DNA of 64,000 nucleotides from Chamaecrista fasciculata. Lineage: Eukaryota; Streptophyta; Magnoliopsida; Fabales; Fabaceae. Made by a program: the position numbers and the translations under genes. Position 1 is the first letter of the stretch. The number at the start of each line of letters is the position of its first letter. Shown here in pieces: positions 48,769-60,380 of the stretch. The stretch lies in the NCBI GenBank assembly GCA_003254925.1, contig QANZ01006845.1, forward strand, positions 62,001 to 126,000. The letters are read 5' to 3'. The notes beneath the pieces are model-generated. The model did not search any database. It had not been told where the DNA came from and saw only the letters and a list, made by a program, of their open reading frames with translations.

Positions 48769-50557
48769 TGAATTAATCATGCTACTCAATATAGTAAGCA
48801 ACTGGTACAAAGAGAGATTTAGATATATAGCAGAAACTTGTGGGTTACTTGAGAATCAGTACTACCCAATATAAGATACAGTCATTCATTCATAAATCAT
48901 AATAGTATGTTTATGGAAGTATAAGAGGCCTAAGAGAGATGATAGTATATAATTCAATTTTGATATTTACATTCACTGCTTTTTTATAAAAATAAAAACC
49001 AAAGTAATTACTGGATTTGAATTGGTGAATATGTCGTTATAAAGAATTGAAGGCAGGACGCATAGAGACACCACACGGCAAGTGGGACCCAAAATGATGT
49101 GTTGCGCTTCCACAATGCACACCACACGAGATGGAAACAAGTATCCTGTGAAAGAAATTGTTTTGTTCGCGTTTGTGGCTCTATCATCCTTACATATGTG
49201 GTTTATTTGTTCGCAAACAGCAAGATAAAATTTAAAAAGAAAAAGAAAAACAATGATTTTGCAGCCTGGATGCTGTCCTGTCCTCGTTTCTTACAGTCAC
49301 CTCAAGACTTGCATCAATTCTCATCCTTAATTCACTTTGATTTCTTTTGGGGTTCTTCTATTCTTTGCATATGTATTGCCATGAGAACTCATGTTTTTTT
49401 AAGGGGGGGATAACAAATATGTTGTACACTCCTCCACGGTTCCACCTCCACTCAAGAAAGAAACGAGTTTCGTATATGAATTAAAAATGAAGAAGAAAAA
49501 AAGATCTCCCACGTTGTACAATATATGTCCACAAACGCTGCACACTTGCATGTTATTGGCTTTATTGCTTTCCCCTCTTATCCAGTTAACTAGGAACCGA
49601 CGCTTTTTTCGTGGTTGGGAGGCCAGCAGTGATGAGCAGTAGTTTCTTTCGGACTATAATTACTTCCATTGTGACTCTATGTCTATATTATTATTAATTA
49701 ACTCCCCACTAATGACAATGAGGAATGACGTGGTACTCCAATTTTAGAGGCTGTTATCTCCCTAAAACTTTGCAATTAGCTAGCTCTGTCTGTATTATTG
49801 ACACTGTTAAGTGGTAACATACTGATTGTGATAAATGTTAGAATCAATATTCCTTATTCCTCAGATATTGCTGTTCATGTATATTTTCTGTTATTATTTT
49901 GTACTTAGTGGGTTCTTATTTTTCAGCATTAAGTAATTAATAACCATTAAGTGTGTAAGACAGTTTTATGGAGTAGTTTAATGTGCTTTCAGTTATATCT
50001 TATGTTGAAGGATTTGTTTCGTGTACTTAAGGTGATATTCAATTCTGACCGTTTTTAATTAGTAGACCTACGTTTTTCATTTCTTGTTTTTCCTGCTGCT
50101 GTTATACTGACTAAAAAACTGATAAGCTAGCATATGGGTGGGGGCGTGTGTGTTACAAATTACAAGCTAAGTAATTAAGGATTAGTGTGAATTAAGAGTG
50201 AATGTGAAGTGTAGACATGGTTGAGTATATATGCGTGCAGTAGTGTGGAAATGAAAGATGTGGTCCCAATGAAAAACATTAAAAAATAGATTGCAAAGAG
50301 ATAGTGAAAAATAGAGTGAGTGCTACAGAGTGGTGGGTTGAAATTAGAGGGCGAAAATGTCAAAGAAAGTTGGCTAAGTGGAGACGCCCCAACGCTTGAT
50401 TTGGTTTCCACTTCCACTAGTCCAAGTTATTAAGTGCACTCTGCACTCCATAATTTCCACTAGCTAGTCTCAATTCCTATATATATAACCCTCTCGAATC
50501 CCCCCATCTGCTATACGTATACTAATTAATTAACAAGAGCTTCTTCAATCTCATCAG
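48769..50557. promoter_or_regulatory. Intergenic, with peroxidase promoter at right
   Basis: No gene seen. TATATATAA at about 50479-50487, some 75 bp before the peroxidase ATG, is a good TATA box. The last 400 nt are less AT-biased and likely promoter. Confidence 0.5.
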
Positions 50558-50793
50558 ATGGCCTCTCATTCCTTCTCCTCCCTCTTCCTCATCCTCTTGC
50601 TTCATTTGCATTTCAGTTTGGGTACGTCACTCACTACTGTTATTAATAATAACTTATTATAGTTACGTTGCTCTTGTTTGACTTTACTTGTGGCCTGGGC
50701 GAAATGAATAAAGTTATAATTAATAATGCATGAGAAATGCAATTAGCTAGTTAGAATTTGGAATTGTATAGATAGATAGATAGATAGGGTTGC

Positions 50794-50824
<31 letters not shown>

Positions 50825-52902
50825 CTAGGGGCTTGGCGTGCCCGTTTGAATTGATTTAAAGTTGAAGATTATATTAAGTTTTTATATTGATAAAATAGTA
50901 AGTTTGGGACCAATTTGAGAAATTATACAAATATGTAAAACTCATCTAAAATAAATAAAATATTTAGGACCAATTTGAAATTACCTCATATGGGAGAGTG
51001 AGTGGGGAGAGAGAGTGATATTTTTTTTTTTTTAATTTTTTAATTCACTATTTTTGACCAACCATAAGGGGTGGAGTCATATAATATAATATAGATATAT
51101 ATTAGGCTTTGCGTGCCCACACACAAACATGCATGTAAAATAAATAAAGAATTAAATTATTAACTTAATAAAAAAAGATTGACTAAAGAGTAAGTTTTCT
51201 TTTATTTTAGTTATATCATTATATGTAATGTTTTTATTTTAGTATAATTGGGAGGACGACCAGAAACCTCATCCCACATATAATATAGTATAGATATATA
51301 TATAATTGATGAATATATATAGACATGATTATATATGTATATTGTGGTGAAGGGAAAAGCCAACTGGAGGTGAAGTATTACTCCAAGAGCTGCCCAAGAG
51401 CGGAAGAGATCATAAAGGAACAAGTGAGGCAGTTGTACCAAAAACATGGGAACACTGCCGTTTCCTGGCTTAGGAATCTCTTCCATGATTGCATGGTCAA
51501 GGTAATTAAGAAATTAAATAATTAATTAGTTTAGATATGATATAATGTAATTGATGAATTCAATTTGGATTAATTGATGGATAATAGTCATGCGATGCAT
51601 CCCTACTATTGTTATCGAGCAAGGAGGGGATGGAATCGGAGCAGACATCGGCGAGAAGCTTTGGAATGAGAAATTTCAAATACATAAACACCATCAAAGA
51701 GGCAGTTGAGCGAGAATGCCCTCTCACTGTCTCCTGTGCTGACATTCTCGCTCTTTCTGCCAGGGATGCTATTGTCTTGGTTAGTCTCTTCCATATATTC
51801 CCTCCACTAAATTAATTAAATTAAATTGAATATTTTTTATAGGTTAAAGTGCACTTTTGGTCCCATAATTTTTTTTGTTGCAATTTTAGTCCCATAACTT
51901 TGGCAAAGGTCTCAATTTGGTCCCATAACTTTTTTTGTTGCAATTTTGGTCCCATAACTCCTAAAAACGTCCTAACGTTGGTTCCAAGCTGATTTATATC
52001 CATCCCATAACTTCACCTATATTCGCCTCGTACATCATCCAACTCAGTATATCATATCATTTTTAACGGCAGATAATGAATGAAAATCAGCTTAGGACCA
52101 ACAGTGAGACGTTTTTAGGAGTTACAGGACCAAAGTTGCAATAAAAAAAGTTATGGGACCGAATTGAGACCTTTTTCAAAGTTATGGGACAACTAAAATT
52201 GTAACAAAAAAAGTTATGAGACCAAATTGAAAACTTTGCTAGAGTTATAGGACCAAAAGTGCACTTTAGCCTTTTTTTTATAAAAAGAAAAGTATTAATT
52301 GATTATATTGAGTTTATTAATAATATATATAGTTGGGAGGTCCTGAGATTGAAATGAAGACAGGACGAAGAGATAGCAGGAAGAGCTACGTACCAGTAGA
52401 AGACTACATCCCTAACCACAATGATTCAATGTCCTTAGTTCTGTCTCGTTTTGAATCTAATGGTATTGACGCTGAAGCCACCGTGGCACTGTTGGGTGCT
52501 CACTCTGTGGGGAGAGTACACTGCGTGAATCTAGTGGATAGGCTTTACCCAAGCATGGATCCAACGTTGGATCCTGATCATGCGGAATACCTTAAACGAC
52601 GTTGTCCAACTCCAAATCCATCTCCACATGCTGTCCAATACGCGAGGAATGACCTGGATACTCCCATGATCCTTGATAATGCTTACTACAAGCACATCTT
52701 GCAACACAAGGGCCTCCTTCTTGTTGATGCACAGCTTGCTACTCATCCCGCTACTTCACTCTTCGTTCAAAACATGGCTTCTGACAATGCTTACTTCTTG
52801 CAGCAGTTCTCCAGGGCCATTCTCTTGCTCTCTCAGACCAATCCTTTCACTGCTCCTCAAGGAGAGATTAGACACGATTGCCGCTATGTCAATCCCAATT
52901 AG
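50558..52902 (+). CDS. PER21: Class III peroxidase, peroxidase-21 type
   Basis: Secreted haem peroxidase that oxidises phenolics with hydrogen peroxide in the apoplast or wall. Four exons, 50558-50621, 51353-51501, 51588-51779 and 52333-52902, give 324 aa in frame. A signal peptide (MASHSFSSLFLILLLHLHFSLG) is followed by QLEVKYYSKSCPRAEEI, the distal site NTAVSWLRNLFHDCMVKSCDASL with catalytic Arg and His, the SCADILALSARDA motif, and the proximal haem His in EATVALLGAHSVGRVHC. The HGNTAVSW and GMRNFKYI phrases match Arabidopsis PER21 (At2g37130) as I recall it. Intron 1 holds two Helitrons and intron 3 a fold-back MITE, yet all splice sites are intact. Confidence 0.94.
50768..50824. repeat. 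GATA and AT microsatellites in peroxidase intron 1
   Basis: A (GATA)n run near 50769-50788 is followed by (AT)n at about 50799-50824, directly against the end of a Helitron. Confidence 0.8.
50825..51095 (-). mobile_element. Non-autonomous Helitron in peroxidase intron 1
   Basis: Minus-strand orientation: the 3' end reads inversely as ACTAGgggcttggcgtgcccg, and the 5' end is inversely gactccac-type sequence ending in ATATAGA (TC start) at 51094-51095. The hairpin second arm is lost. 271 bp, no ORF. Confidence 0.65.
51102..51294 (-). mobile_element. Second Helitron, 6 bp from the first
   Basis: Same orientation as the previous one. It begins (inverse 3' end) with ATTAGgctttgcgtgccc and ends with TATAGA at 51293-51294 (inverse TC). 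It lies head-to-tail with 50825-51095, only TATATA between them. Confidence 0.62.
51842..52271. mobile_element. Fold-back MITE in peroxidase intron 3
   Basis: The ends GGTTAAAGTGCACTTTTGG and CCAAAAGTGCACTTTAGCC are near-perfect inverted repeats, with inner arms of ggtcccataactttt modules. Flanks are TTTTTTATA at the left and a T8-ATA string at the right, compatible with a 9-bp duplication with slippage. It sits 61 bp before the exon 4 acceptor. Confidence 0.75.
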
Positions 52903-55900
52903 ATCTTCTTTATGTATCATTTATAACTCAACTACTAAACTACTCCCTTCTTCGCTTCTTACTTCCTTTCTCTTTTATGAGAATTCAACACCATATTAAT
53001 TGGGCCTAACCCCTACTCTCCACTCCTTGCAGCCCACCAGACTCATTGCTCCATATATATATATATATATATATACTAGGGGCTTTGCGTGCCCTAACGG
53101 GCACGCAAATATGTATGTAAAATAAATAAGGGACTAAATTCTTAACTTAGTAAAGAAAGAGAGACCAAATAGTAAATTTTCTCTTATTTTTAATTTCATG
53201 AACTATAGTTTTAAACATAAACGACCAGAAAGAGGTGGAGCCATATAATATAAGATATAGATATATATTCCTTAATTTATTCTATTAACCGTCATTTTCT
53301 AAAGATTTATATGCATATATATACATATAGCTAATCAAATGGGTTAGTTTAGGATTCATTCATTACTATTTATCCATAATTTTGAGTTAGTCGAAGATGC
53401 AAAGTTTGATTCTTGACATGGAATGCAATTGTTGATGTGACATAATTATAACCATTGATGTAATTTAATGTTGAAAAATAATAAAAAAATAATAATTTTT
53501 TTAATCAATCAAAAAACTGTGTATGAAGTCACATCACTAGTTACATACAACTAACTCATCCATGTGTCATTATCTTATTGGCTCATGACCAATTGCATAA
53601 TTTTATGATCCAAATTAGTATGAATTAGAATTAGAATTAGCTACTATCGGCTGGGACTTTAATTACTTATAAATAATTATTTATACTTTTATTAATTCTA
53701 AATACAAATTTAAAAGTTTAAAGGGAATTGAAGCCTATCATGAAGTAGAAAAAAGATACTTCCCTTTTTTCTTTCTAGTATCAACAGGATTTAATATTGT
53801 CTTTTGTGTGAAAAAAAAAAAGAGTTTAAGCGTTGTGACGTTTAATTAAAATATTTCCTGTTTTCTGCACTGCATCGATCACCCATCCGTGATTCGTTTC
53901 GCTCCCTTAATTTATTGAGAAAACATGATCCCTAAACTTCATAAGCCTCTTGTGTTAATTAGTGTATTTTATAAGTAACTTCACATCAAGGCATCCCCCA
54001 CTACACAGAAAAAAACAAAAACCACTGATTAATTATATATTTGGGTGTATTTCTATCTACCAAATCAATTTGTTAACAGTGCGGCTTGTGATCCAATAGA
54101 TTTGCTTGCGGTTATAACTTCATTATCACGACTTTGATGTAAATGTCATGCGCCACTTATTAAACAACACAAATAATTGTCCTTATTGAGTATTACACTT
54201 CATATACTCTAATTCTAGTTCCAAGCAGCAGCTTGAGTGCTTTCAAAAACGATGTTTTATCAAAACTATGACTATTTGTCAAATCCATCAAATTGGATCT
54301 TCTCTCAGAACTTCACCAAAATGCACCAAAATGATAATGCAGAGGATCCATGTCCCAAATCCATCCTCTATATATTATTGACCACTGGATGAATGACAGA
54401 ATGAGTATGACACTTCACCTTCTTAAAAGCAACGTGATTTTAAATATTTCTTCTCTGTCGAAATATTGTACTTTAATTTTGGTGTCAAGTAGGTGACTTA
54501 GCTTAAATGTATCCATTTTTGGAATGCATGGAATAATCAATTTGGATCACTATCAGACAGACAGATACCCATATTCATACACTTATACCCGACCATGTGC
54601 CAAGCCAAATTGCTTTTATTATATTGATGTTCATACTATAATCGGCTTTGCACAAATCCATGCCAAAAATATTTTTTTGAAATGCCAACAAAACTTTATA
54701 GTTTATACCTTTAGATTTCCGCAATATAGCACATGTGTCGCTCGTTAACATAATTTTCTTTTATAAATTGAACAAATTTAAAATACTTACTTGTCTCATG
54801 GTTATAATATATAAATGATGTTAAAATAAAAGTCCGGATTTACAGGAGAAAATATGAATTCATGATTATCAATTTCTTTTATCTTAACTATTATTCGGAA
54901 AACGGATACGAGACGTGTAAAATATGTTTTTCCAAATGGAAAGAATATGCCTTAATTGTTAAAAATGTTTCATTTATTAGTTATTTAAATATTAAAAAAC
55001 TATAAAGAAAACAGGTATTGTTATTTAAATACCGATTTGATCTTTGTTAGCGGCCTAAAACCCCAACTAGATAGAGAATATACTCTTTAAAAATAACACG
55101 TAGCTCAAAACTCGTCATGTTTAAATTTGAAATGAGTCATATTTAATAGTTTGGGATCAAAATAAAATATTTTACTAACATTTAGGATCAATTTGAGCAT
55201 TTTAAAACATAACAGACCAAAATGAACATTAGAGCATACATTTAAAACCAAAATGACCTATCATTAATAAATAAACATGATGTTGCCTCTAAAACATGTA
55301 ACTAGACCCTAAACCAATTTTACTAACATTTATTTTCACTTTTTTTGTTTTAACACTTTTCTATTCCCTATTTACACTTTGTGTTGTCACCCTAACATAT
55401 TCTACATTTTATAACAATACTTGTTAAAACTTGAAACAAGATGATCATAATAGAAATAACAATATAAGGGTCTGATTGGTTATCATGTTTCCTGTTTCCA
55501 TTTTCACTGAAAACAGAAAATATGACTGAAAACATGTTTTGTATAATTTTTTTAGAAATGTTTTCTGAAAACATTTCCTGAAATAGGCTGAAAACATGAA
55601 ACGTTAAAAAGACATTTCCAGTATTTCCAAAAACAAACTTATGAGATATTGTAACATTACACAAAAGTAAATTATTTAATCATGTTAATATCATTTTCAT
55701 TTAGTTTTAATCAAACTTAAAAATATATAAAAATTAGCGTTGTTCAAGTTAACATAATTTAAATGTGAATGAAAACGATTTGTTGACTTTATAAAACAAA
55801 CATGTTTCTTAAATATTAAAAATTTAAAAATGATAATAGAATTTCATAAATATAAACAAAAAATAAAAACATAAAACATTTTCTTAAACCAATGGGGCTG

Positions 55901-56610
55901 AAAAAAAAAAAAATGTTAGTCGGCACTTGTATGTATCTGCTCACCATTCACGAACTGACATTCTACTTCCATGTTCTAACCTACTCCTGCTCCTGCAAAT
56001 TGAAAATTTTAGGGTTGAAGCGGCGAGAGAGGCATAGAAGAGTGAGTTTGAGGGAGAGATCTGTAAGAGAGATTGAGAGTGAGATATATTGAGAGTGAGA
56101 GAGATTGAGAAGAGAAGAGAAGAAAAATAGTGTATGTAAATTTTTTTTTGTTATTTTTTTAACGAAAATTAATTTTTTTTTTAAGTATTAATAATTTTAT
56201 TATGTTCTAACCTACTCCTGCTCCTGCAAATTGAAAATTCTTTTTTTATTGTTGTCTTATATATTTTTTATTTTAGGTTTACAAAGTAACCTAAATATTG
56301 CATTTATCTGCATACTTGCAAAGTTACCTAAAGGAACTGGTTTCTAAGTAAAGTAGAGGAAAACTGAAAAGGGTGTTTGGCGTTTAGTGTTTAGTTAAGC
56401 AAAGTTGAGAGAGAATTAAAAAAGTGTAATTAGGGAGGGATCCTCTCCAAAAACCAGCCGTTAAGAGAGGACACGTGTCTGCATGTCCATCCACCTGTCT
56501 TCCTCGCTCTGCGTCTTTGGATTCTTCATGCTATTTCGCTATGCTTGGGTTGGTTGGTTGGTTCTACAAACCCAATCTCTCTATCCCGTGAAGTGTGAAT
56601 TAACTTCCTC

Positions 56611-56617
<7 letters not shown>
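52903..56617. other. Intergenic between peroxidase and lectin kinase
   Basis: Contains the Helitron at 53076-53261, a ggtcc-type remnant at 55140-55262, and a segment from 55468 (gggtctgattggttatcatg) rich in gaaaac-atgtttt inverse words that may be another MITE. A 30-nt sequence (tctaacctactcctgctcctgcaaattg) occurs at both about 55974 and 56204. No gene recognised. Confidence 0.5.
53076..53261 (-). mobile_element. Non-autonomous Helitron with perfect hairpin
   Basis: The inverse 3' end is ACTAGgggcttt followed by the 8-bp stem GCGTGCCC-TAAC-GGGCACGC (53087-53106). The inverse 5' end is near 53255-53261 (ATATAGA or AAGA, two possible TC positions). About 186 bp, 170 bp after the peroxidase stop. 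Confidence 0.75.
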
Positions 56618-56641
<24 letters not shown>

Positions 56642-56642
56642 C
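56618..56642. repeat. CT microsatellite in the lectin kinase leader
   Basis: A (CT)n run of about 24 nt ending some 26 nt before the kinase ATG. Such tracts are common in plant leaders. Confidence 0.8.
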
Positions 56643-56667
56643 AATGGCCTCCCACCAAAACTGAGCA

Positions 56668-58794
56668 ATGTTGGTATTTTGGAGCCCCATCATTCTCATT
56701 CTCATTCTCATTATCACTCTTGCATTTTTCAACCCTCTCCTTATAACTTTCGCTACTACCGACTTCGACTTTAGCACCTTGACTTTAACAAGTCTCAAAC
56801 TCCTCGGCGATGCCCACTTGACCATTAATGGTACCGTCAGTCTCACTCGGGACCTCGCCGTCCCTAACTCCGGCGCCGGTAGAGCTCTTTACTCCCAACC
56901 CGTCCCATTCCGGCAACCCGGCACTCAATCTCCGGCGAGTTTTAAGACATTCTTCTCCTTCTCCGTCACAAATCTCAACCCCTCCTCCATCGGCGGCGGA
57001 CTCGCTTTCCTAATCACGGCCGACGATGAGACCGTGGGTGACGCCGGAGCCTACCTTGGCCTTGTGAACGCAGCGGAAGCGTCGGGTTTCGTGGCGGTTG
57101 AGTTCGACACTCTGATGGACATAGAATTCAACGACCTTAACGGAAACCATGTGGGTTTGGATTTAAATAGGATGGTTTCAACGGAGGTGGGTGATTTGGG
57201 ATCCATTGGAATCGATCTCAAAAGTGGCGACCTCGTCAACGCATGGATCGAGTATAACAGTTCAAGCAAGGCCTTTAGCATCTGGATTTCCTACTCAAAT
57301 CTGAAACCCGAAGACCCTCTTTTGTCCTTCAACCTTGATCTAGATCAGTACGTTGATGACTTCATGTATGTGGGTTTCTCTGCCTCCACGCAGGGCAGTA
57401 CAGAAATTCACAGCCTCCAATGGTGGACTTTCAGCTCTTCCTTTGACTCGTCTTCATCTTCAGCGTCACCGCCACCTCCAACTCTCACTTTAATGAACCC
57501 CACCGCTAATTCCGTGGTGTCGCAATCGCCGCCTCCATCATTAGCTCCTTCAGATTCAGCCCCAACCACTCAACAGAAGGACAGTAAATCTTCGTGTCAC
57601 AATGAACTTTGCAAGCAAGGTCCCGGCGCCGTCGCTGGTGTTGTAACGGCAGGAGCTTTTGCTCTAGCATTGTTCGCCGGCGCATTTATTTGGGTGTACT
57701 CCAAAAAGGTCAAACGCATTAACAAGTCTGATTCACTAGCGTCCGAAATCATCAAAATGCCCAAAGAGTTCAGCTACAAGGAGCTCAAAAAAGCCACTAA
57801 TTGCTTTAACGCCAATAGAATCATCGGTCACGGAGCATTCGGAACGGTTTACAAGGGAGTCTTACGAGAGAGCGGCGATATTGTTGCAGTGAAAAGATGC
57901 AGCCATAGTGGTCAGGGGAAGACCGAATTCCTGTCGGAGTTATCTATAATCGGAAGTCTTCGTCATCGAAATCTAGTTCGGCTTCAAGGATGGTGCCACG
58001 AGAAAGGTGAAATTCTACTAGTCTACGAGTTAATGCCGAATGGGAGTCTAGATAAAGCTCTGTTTGAAGCCAGAACAGTACTCGCATGGGCTCAAAGGTG
58101 CAAAATCTTGTTAGGGGTTGCGTCGGCTCTGGCGTACTTGCATCAAGAATGCGAGAACCAGGTAATTCACAGAGACGTGAAGACGAGCAACATAATGTTG
58201 GACGAAGGATTCAATGCGCGATTAGGCGATTTCGGGTTAGCGAGGGAAACAGAACACGACAAATCGCCGGACGCGACGGTGACAGCTGGCACAATGGGTT
58301 ATTTAGCGCCGGAGTATGTGCTGACGGGGAGAGCGACGGAGAAAACCGACGTGTTTAGCTACGGTGCGGTGGTTTTGGAGGTGGCTAGTGGGAGAAGGCC
58401 GATAGAGAAAGAAGGGATTGGGAATTTGGTAGAATGGGTTTGGAATTTGCACCGTGAAGGGAAGTTGGTAATGGCGGCTGATTCGAGGCTTGAGGGTGAG
58501 TTCGAGGATGGGGAGATGATGAGAGTGTTATTGGTTGGGTTAGCTTGCTCGCACCCTGACTCGGTGGCTAGGCCCACAATGCGAGCCGTGGTGCAGATGC
58601 TAGTGGGTGAGGCTCAAGTCCCTATTGTTCCAAGAATCAAGCCATCCAATAGTTTTAGCACTTCTCAACTCTTGACCATCTTGCAAGATAGTGTCTCTGA
58701 CTCTGACTTCAATGCTTTGATCTCCATAACTACCTCCTCCTCCTCCTCACATAACTCTCAATCTAATGCGCTTCCTTCTTCCTTCCCATCTTAA
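56668..58794 (+). CDS. L-type lectin receptor kinase, clade VIII
   Basis: Plasma-membrane receptor kinase. Intronless, 708 aa, as usual in the family. A hydrophobic signal (residues ~1-28) is followed by a legume-lectin domain (about 32-265) with GGGLAFLITADD, FVAVEFDTLMDIEFNDLNGNHVG (split here: FVAVEFDT and NDLNGNHVGLDL) and VGFSASTQG. A Ser/Pro-rich stalk leads to a transmembrane helix (VAGVVTAGAFALALFAGAFIWV, about 325-346). The kinase domain begins at FSYKELKKATNCF with GHGAFGTVYKG, VAVKRC, the RD loop VIHRDVKTSNIMLD, DFGLARE and GYLAPEYVLTGRATEKTDV. It most resembles LecRK-VIII.1/VIII.2 (At3g53380, At5g03140), also supported by neighbours. The ligand is unknown. Confidence 0.94.
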   Translation: MLVFWSPIILILILIITLAFFNPLLITFATTDFDFSTLTLTSLKLLGDAHLTINGTVSLTRDLAVPNSGAGRALYSQPVPFRQPGTQSPASFKTFFSFSVTNLNPSSIGGGLAFLITADDETVGDAGAYLGLVNAAEASGFVAVEFDTLMDIEFNDLNGNHVGLDLNRMVSTEVGDLGSIGIDLKSGDLVNAWIEYNSSSKAFSIWISYSNLKPEDPLLSFNLDLDQYVDDFMYVGFSASTQGSTEIHSLQWWTFSSSFDSSSSSASPPPPTLTLMNPTANSVVSQSPPPSLAPSDSAPTTQQKDSKSSCHNELCKQGPGAVAGVVTAGAFALALFAGAFIWVYSKKVKRINKSDSLASEIIKMPKEFSYKELKKATNCFNANRIIGHGAFGTVYKGVLRESGDIVAVKRCSHSGQGKTEFLSELSIIGSLRHRNLVRLQGWCHEKGEILLVYELMPNGSLDKALFEARTVLAWAQRCKILLGVASALAYLHQECENQVIHRDVKTSNIMLDEGFNARLGDFGLARETEHDKSPDATVTAGTMGYLAPEYVLTGRATEKTDVFSYGAVVLEVASGRRPIEKEGIGNLVEWVWNLHREGKLVMAADSRLEGEFEDGEMMRVLLVGLACSHPDSVARPTMRAVVQMLVGEAQVPIVPRIKPSNSFSTSQLLTILQDSVSDSDFNALISITTSSSSSHNSQSNALPSSFPS

Positions 58795-59796
58795 TTGCTA
58801 TTTATTATTATTGTTCATTTCTAAATGCTTAATTGGTTGGTATATACTCAAATAGAGATTGAGGGAGACACACATTATATTCATTGGTTGCTGTACGTAT
58901 ATCACAATAACATGAGATTAAGGCATTTTTTGCTTGGGCTTCACATTTCACTTGTCCATTATCCATCTCCACTCTTTGTTTTCAATTTCTTTACTCTATG
59001 AATAAAAATGAAATGGATTATTTGATTTCTTTATTTCATTACAATATAATAGATGGGATTTCTACTTTGGCAGGAATATATCCATTGAGCTGAGCTGAGT
59101 TATTAGTCTGAGATTAGGGGGAAGTTAAAAGGGGGTACATACATATATGGAGCTAGAAATAAAGGAAGTTGTGATGGTGGTAGAACAAGAGAGGAATATT
59201 TGCCACGGGAAAAGCGAGAGAGAGAGAAGTGAGGAGTGAGGACATAATACTAGAAGAGAAGAGAAGAGAAGGTTTGAGAAGCAATAGGGGATTTAAGTTT
59301 GAGTAGAAGCTTGGTAAAGTATGCGGCAGTGTGGGGGGTCCCTCCATCGGCGCAGATCTTTATGAGAGTTAACATCATTCTGAGTGGGAACGGCATATAT
59401 AACAGAAACAATCATACCATTGTTGAAAAATACCCTCCTTCACCCTTTTGACAACAACTATTACAACCCATCACCCTTCCCTACTATAATATTATAAATT
59501 ATTTTGTAATATACTTACAAAATCGGGTCTAATTCTACTAATTTCATCAAACCCACTAAAAATATATCGGGTTTGATTGGATCTAGTTATTTGAATAGGT
59601 TAATTTGAACCGTGATTCTATTCTAAAAAAAAAACAGTATCATTGGATTATGCGGGTTGACCATATATATATTTACATTTTATGTTAATATTATTTCAAA
59701 AATAGAAACTTAAAATAATGTACTACTTGCTAGTCTTCAATTTAACATCTCATGTTTTATCCTTTTAATTCTTAATTTCTTATGCGGTTGACCATA
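58795..59796. other. Intergenic, no gene seen
   Basis: Starts with the likely 3' UTR of the lectin kinase. Further on, AT-rich DNA with a gag-rich patch (59210-59275). A minus-strand frame at 59153-59347 is Leu/Ser/Pro-rich and looks random. Confidence 0.45.
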
Positions 59797-60378
59797 TATA
59801 TGGATGAAAATAGTGCTTTGACAGTTCAGGGAAATTCTACTCATGTTTCTTGGGAACCACCTCCTATTGGTTGGTTCAAGATAAATTTTGATGGTGCTGT
59901 TCATCCTGATGGATCTCGGGGAATTTGATGTATTATTCGTGATCACAGAAGCAGAAAAATTACAACTGGTGCGCAACGTTTATTCTCCCCATGGCCTCCT
60001 GACCATGTTGAAGCTTTTGCTTTGCTTATGGGGTTAAAATTAGCCTCAAGATTGAATTGCCAAAAGGTTATGGGGTTAAAATTAGCCTCAAGATTGAATT
60101 GCCAAAAGGTAATAGTCGAAGGTGATGCCCAGAAGGTGTGTAAATTCTTCTCCTCTTCTCAGGATGATGTTTCTTTTTTAGGCTCAATTATGGCATGTGT
60201 CCTGAACCTTAGCTCTAGTTTTGATTGTTTCTCTTTAGTCTGGAGAAAGCGTAGCTCTAATTTAGTTGCTCATATTCTTGCTAAATTTTCTTGTAATCTC
60301 TTGAGGCTGAATCATTTTATTGAATGCAAGGTATTGGTTTTATCAAAAAAAAAATTCTTAGTTTCTTACTCAATTTAA
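59797..60378 (+). pseudogene. RNase H-like domain fragment of a LINE-type element
   Basis: Reading through the plus strand gives WEPPPIGWFKINFDGAVHPDGS, then GI, a TGA, CIIRDHRSRK, PPDHVEAFALLMGLKLASRL, KVIVEGDAQKV and WRKRSSNLVAHILAKF. This is the RVT_3 / RNase H-like domain found at the C terminus of plant LINE reverse transcriptases and their remnants. The first acidic residue (NFDGA), the E of HVEAFAL and the D of VEGDAQ are present. A premature TGA replaces the usual glycine codon. A 42-bp unit encoding MGLKLASRLNCQKV is tandemly duplicated (60030-60113). No reverse transcriptase part is present, so it is a 5'-truncated, dead copy. Confidence 0.75.
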
Positions 60379-60380
60379 AC

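Noticed and set aside
56526..56846. Minus-strand frame over the lectin kinase start
   Set aside because: Produced by the CT microsatellite and the antisense of the signal-peptide region; Arg/Met-Glu-rich low complexity.
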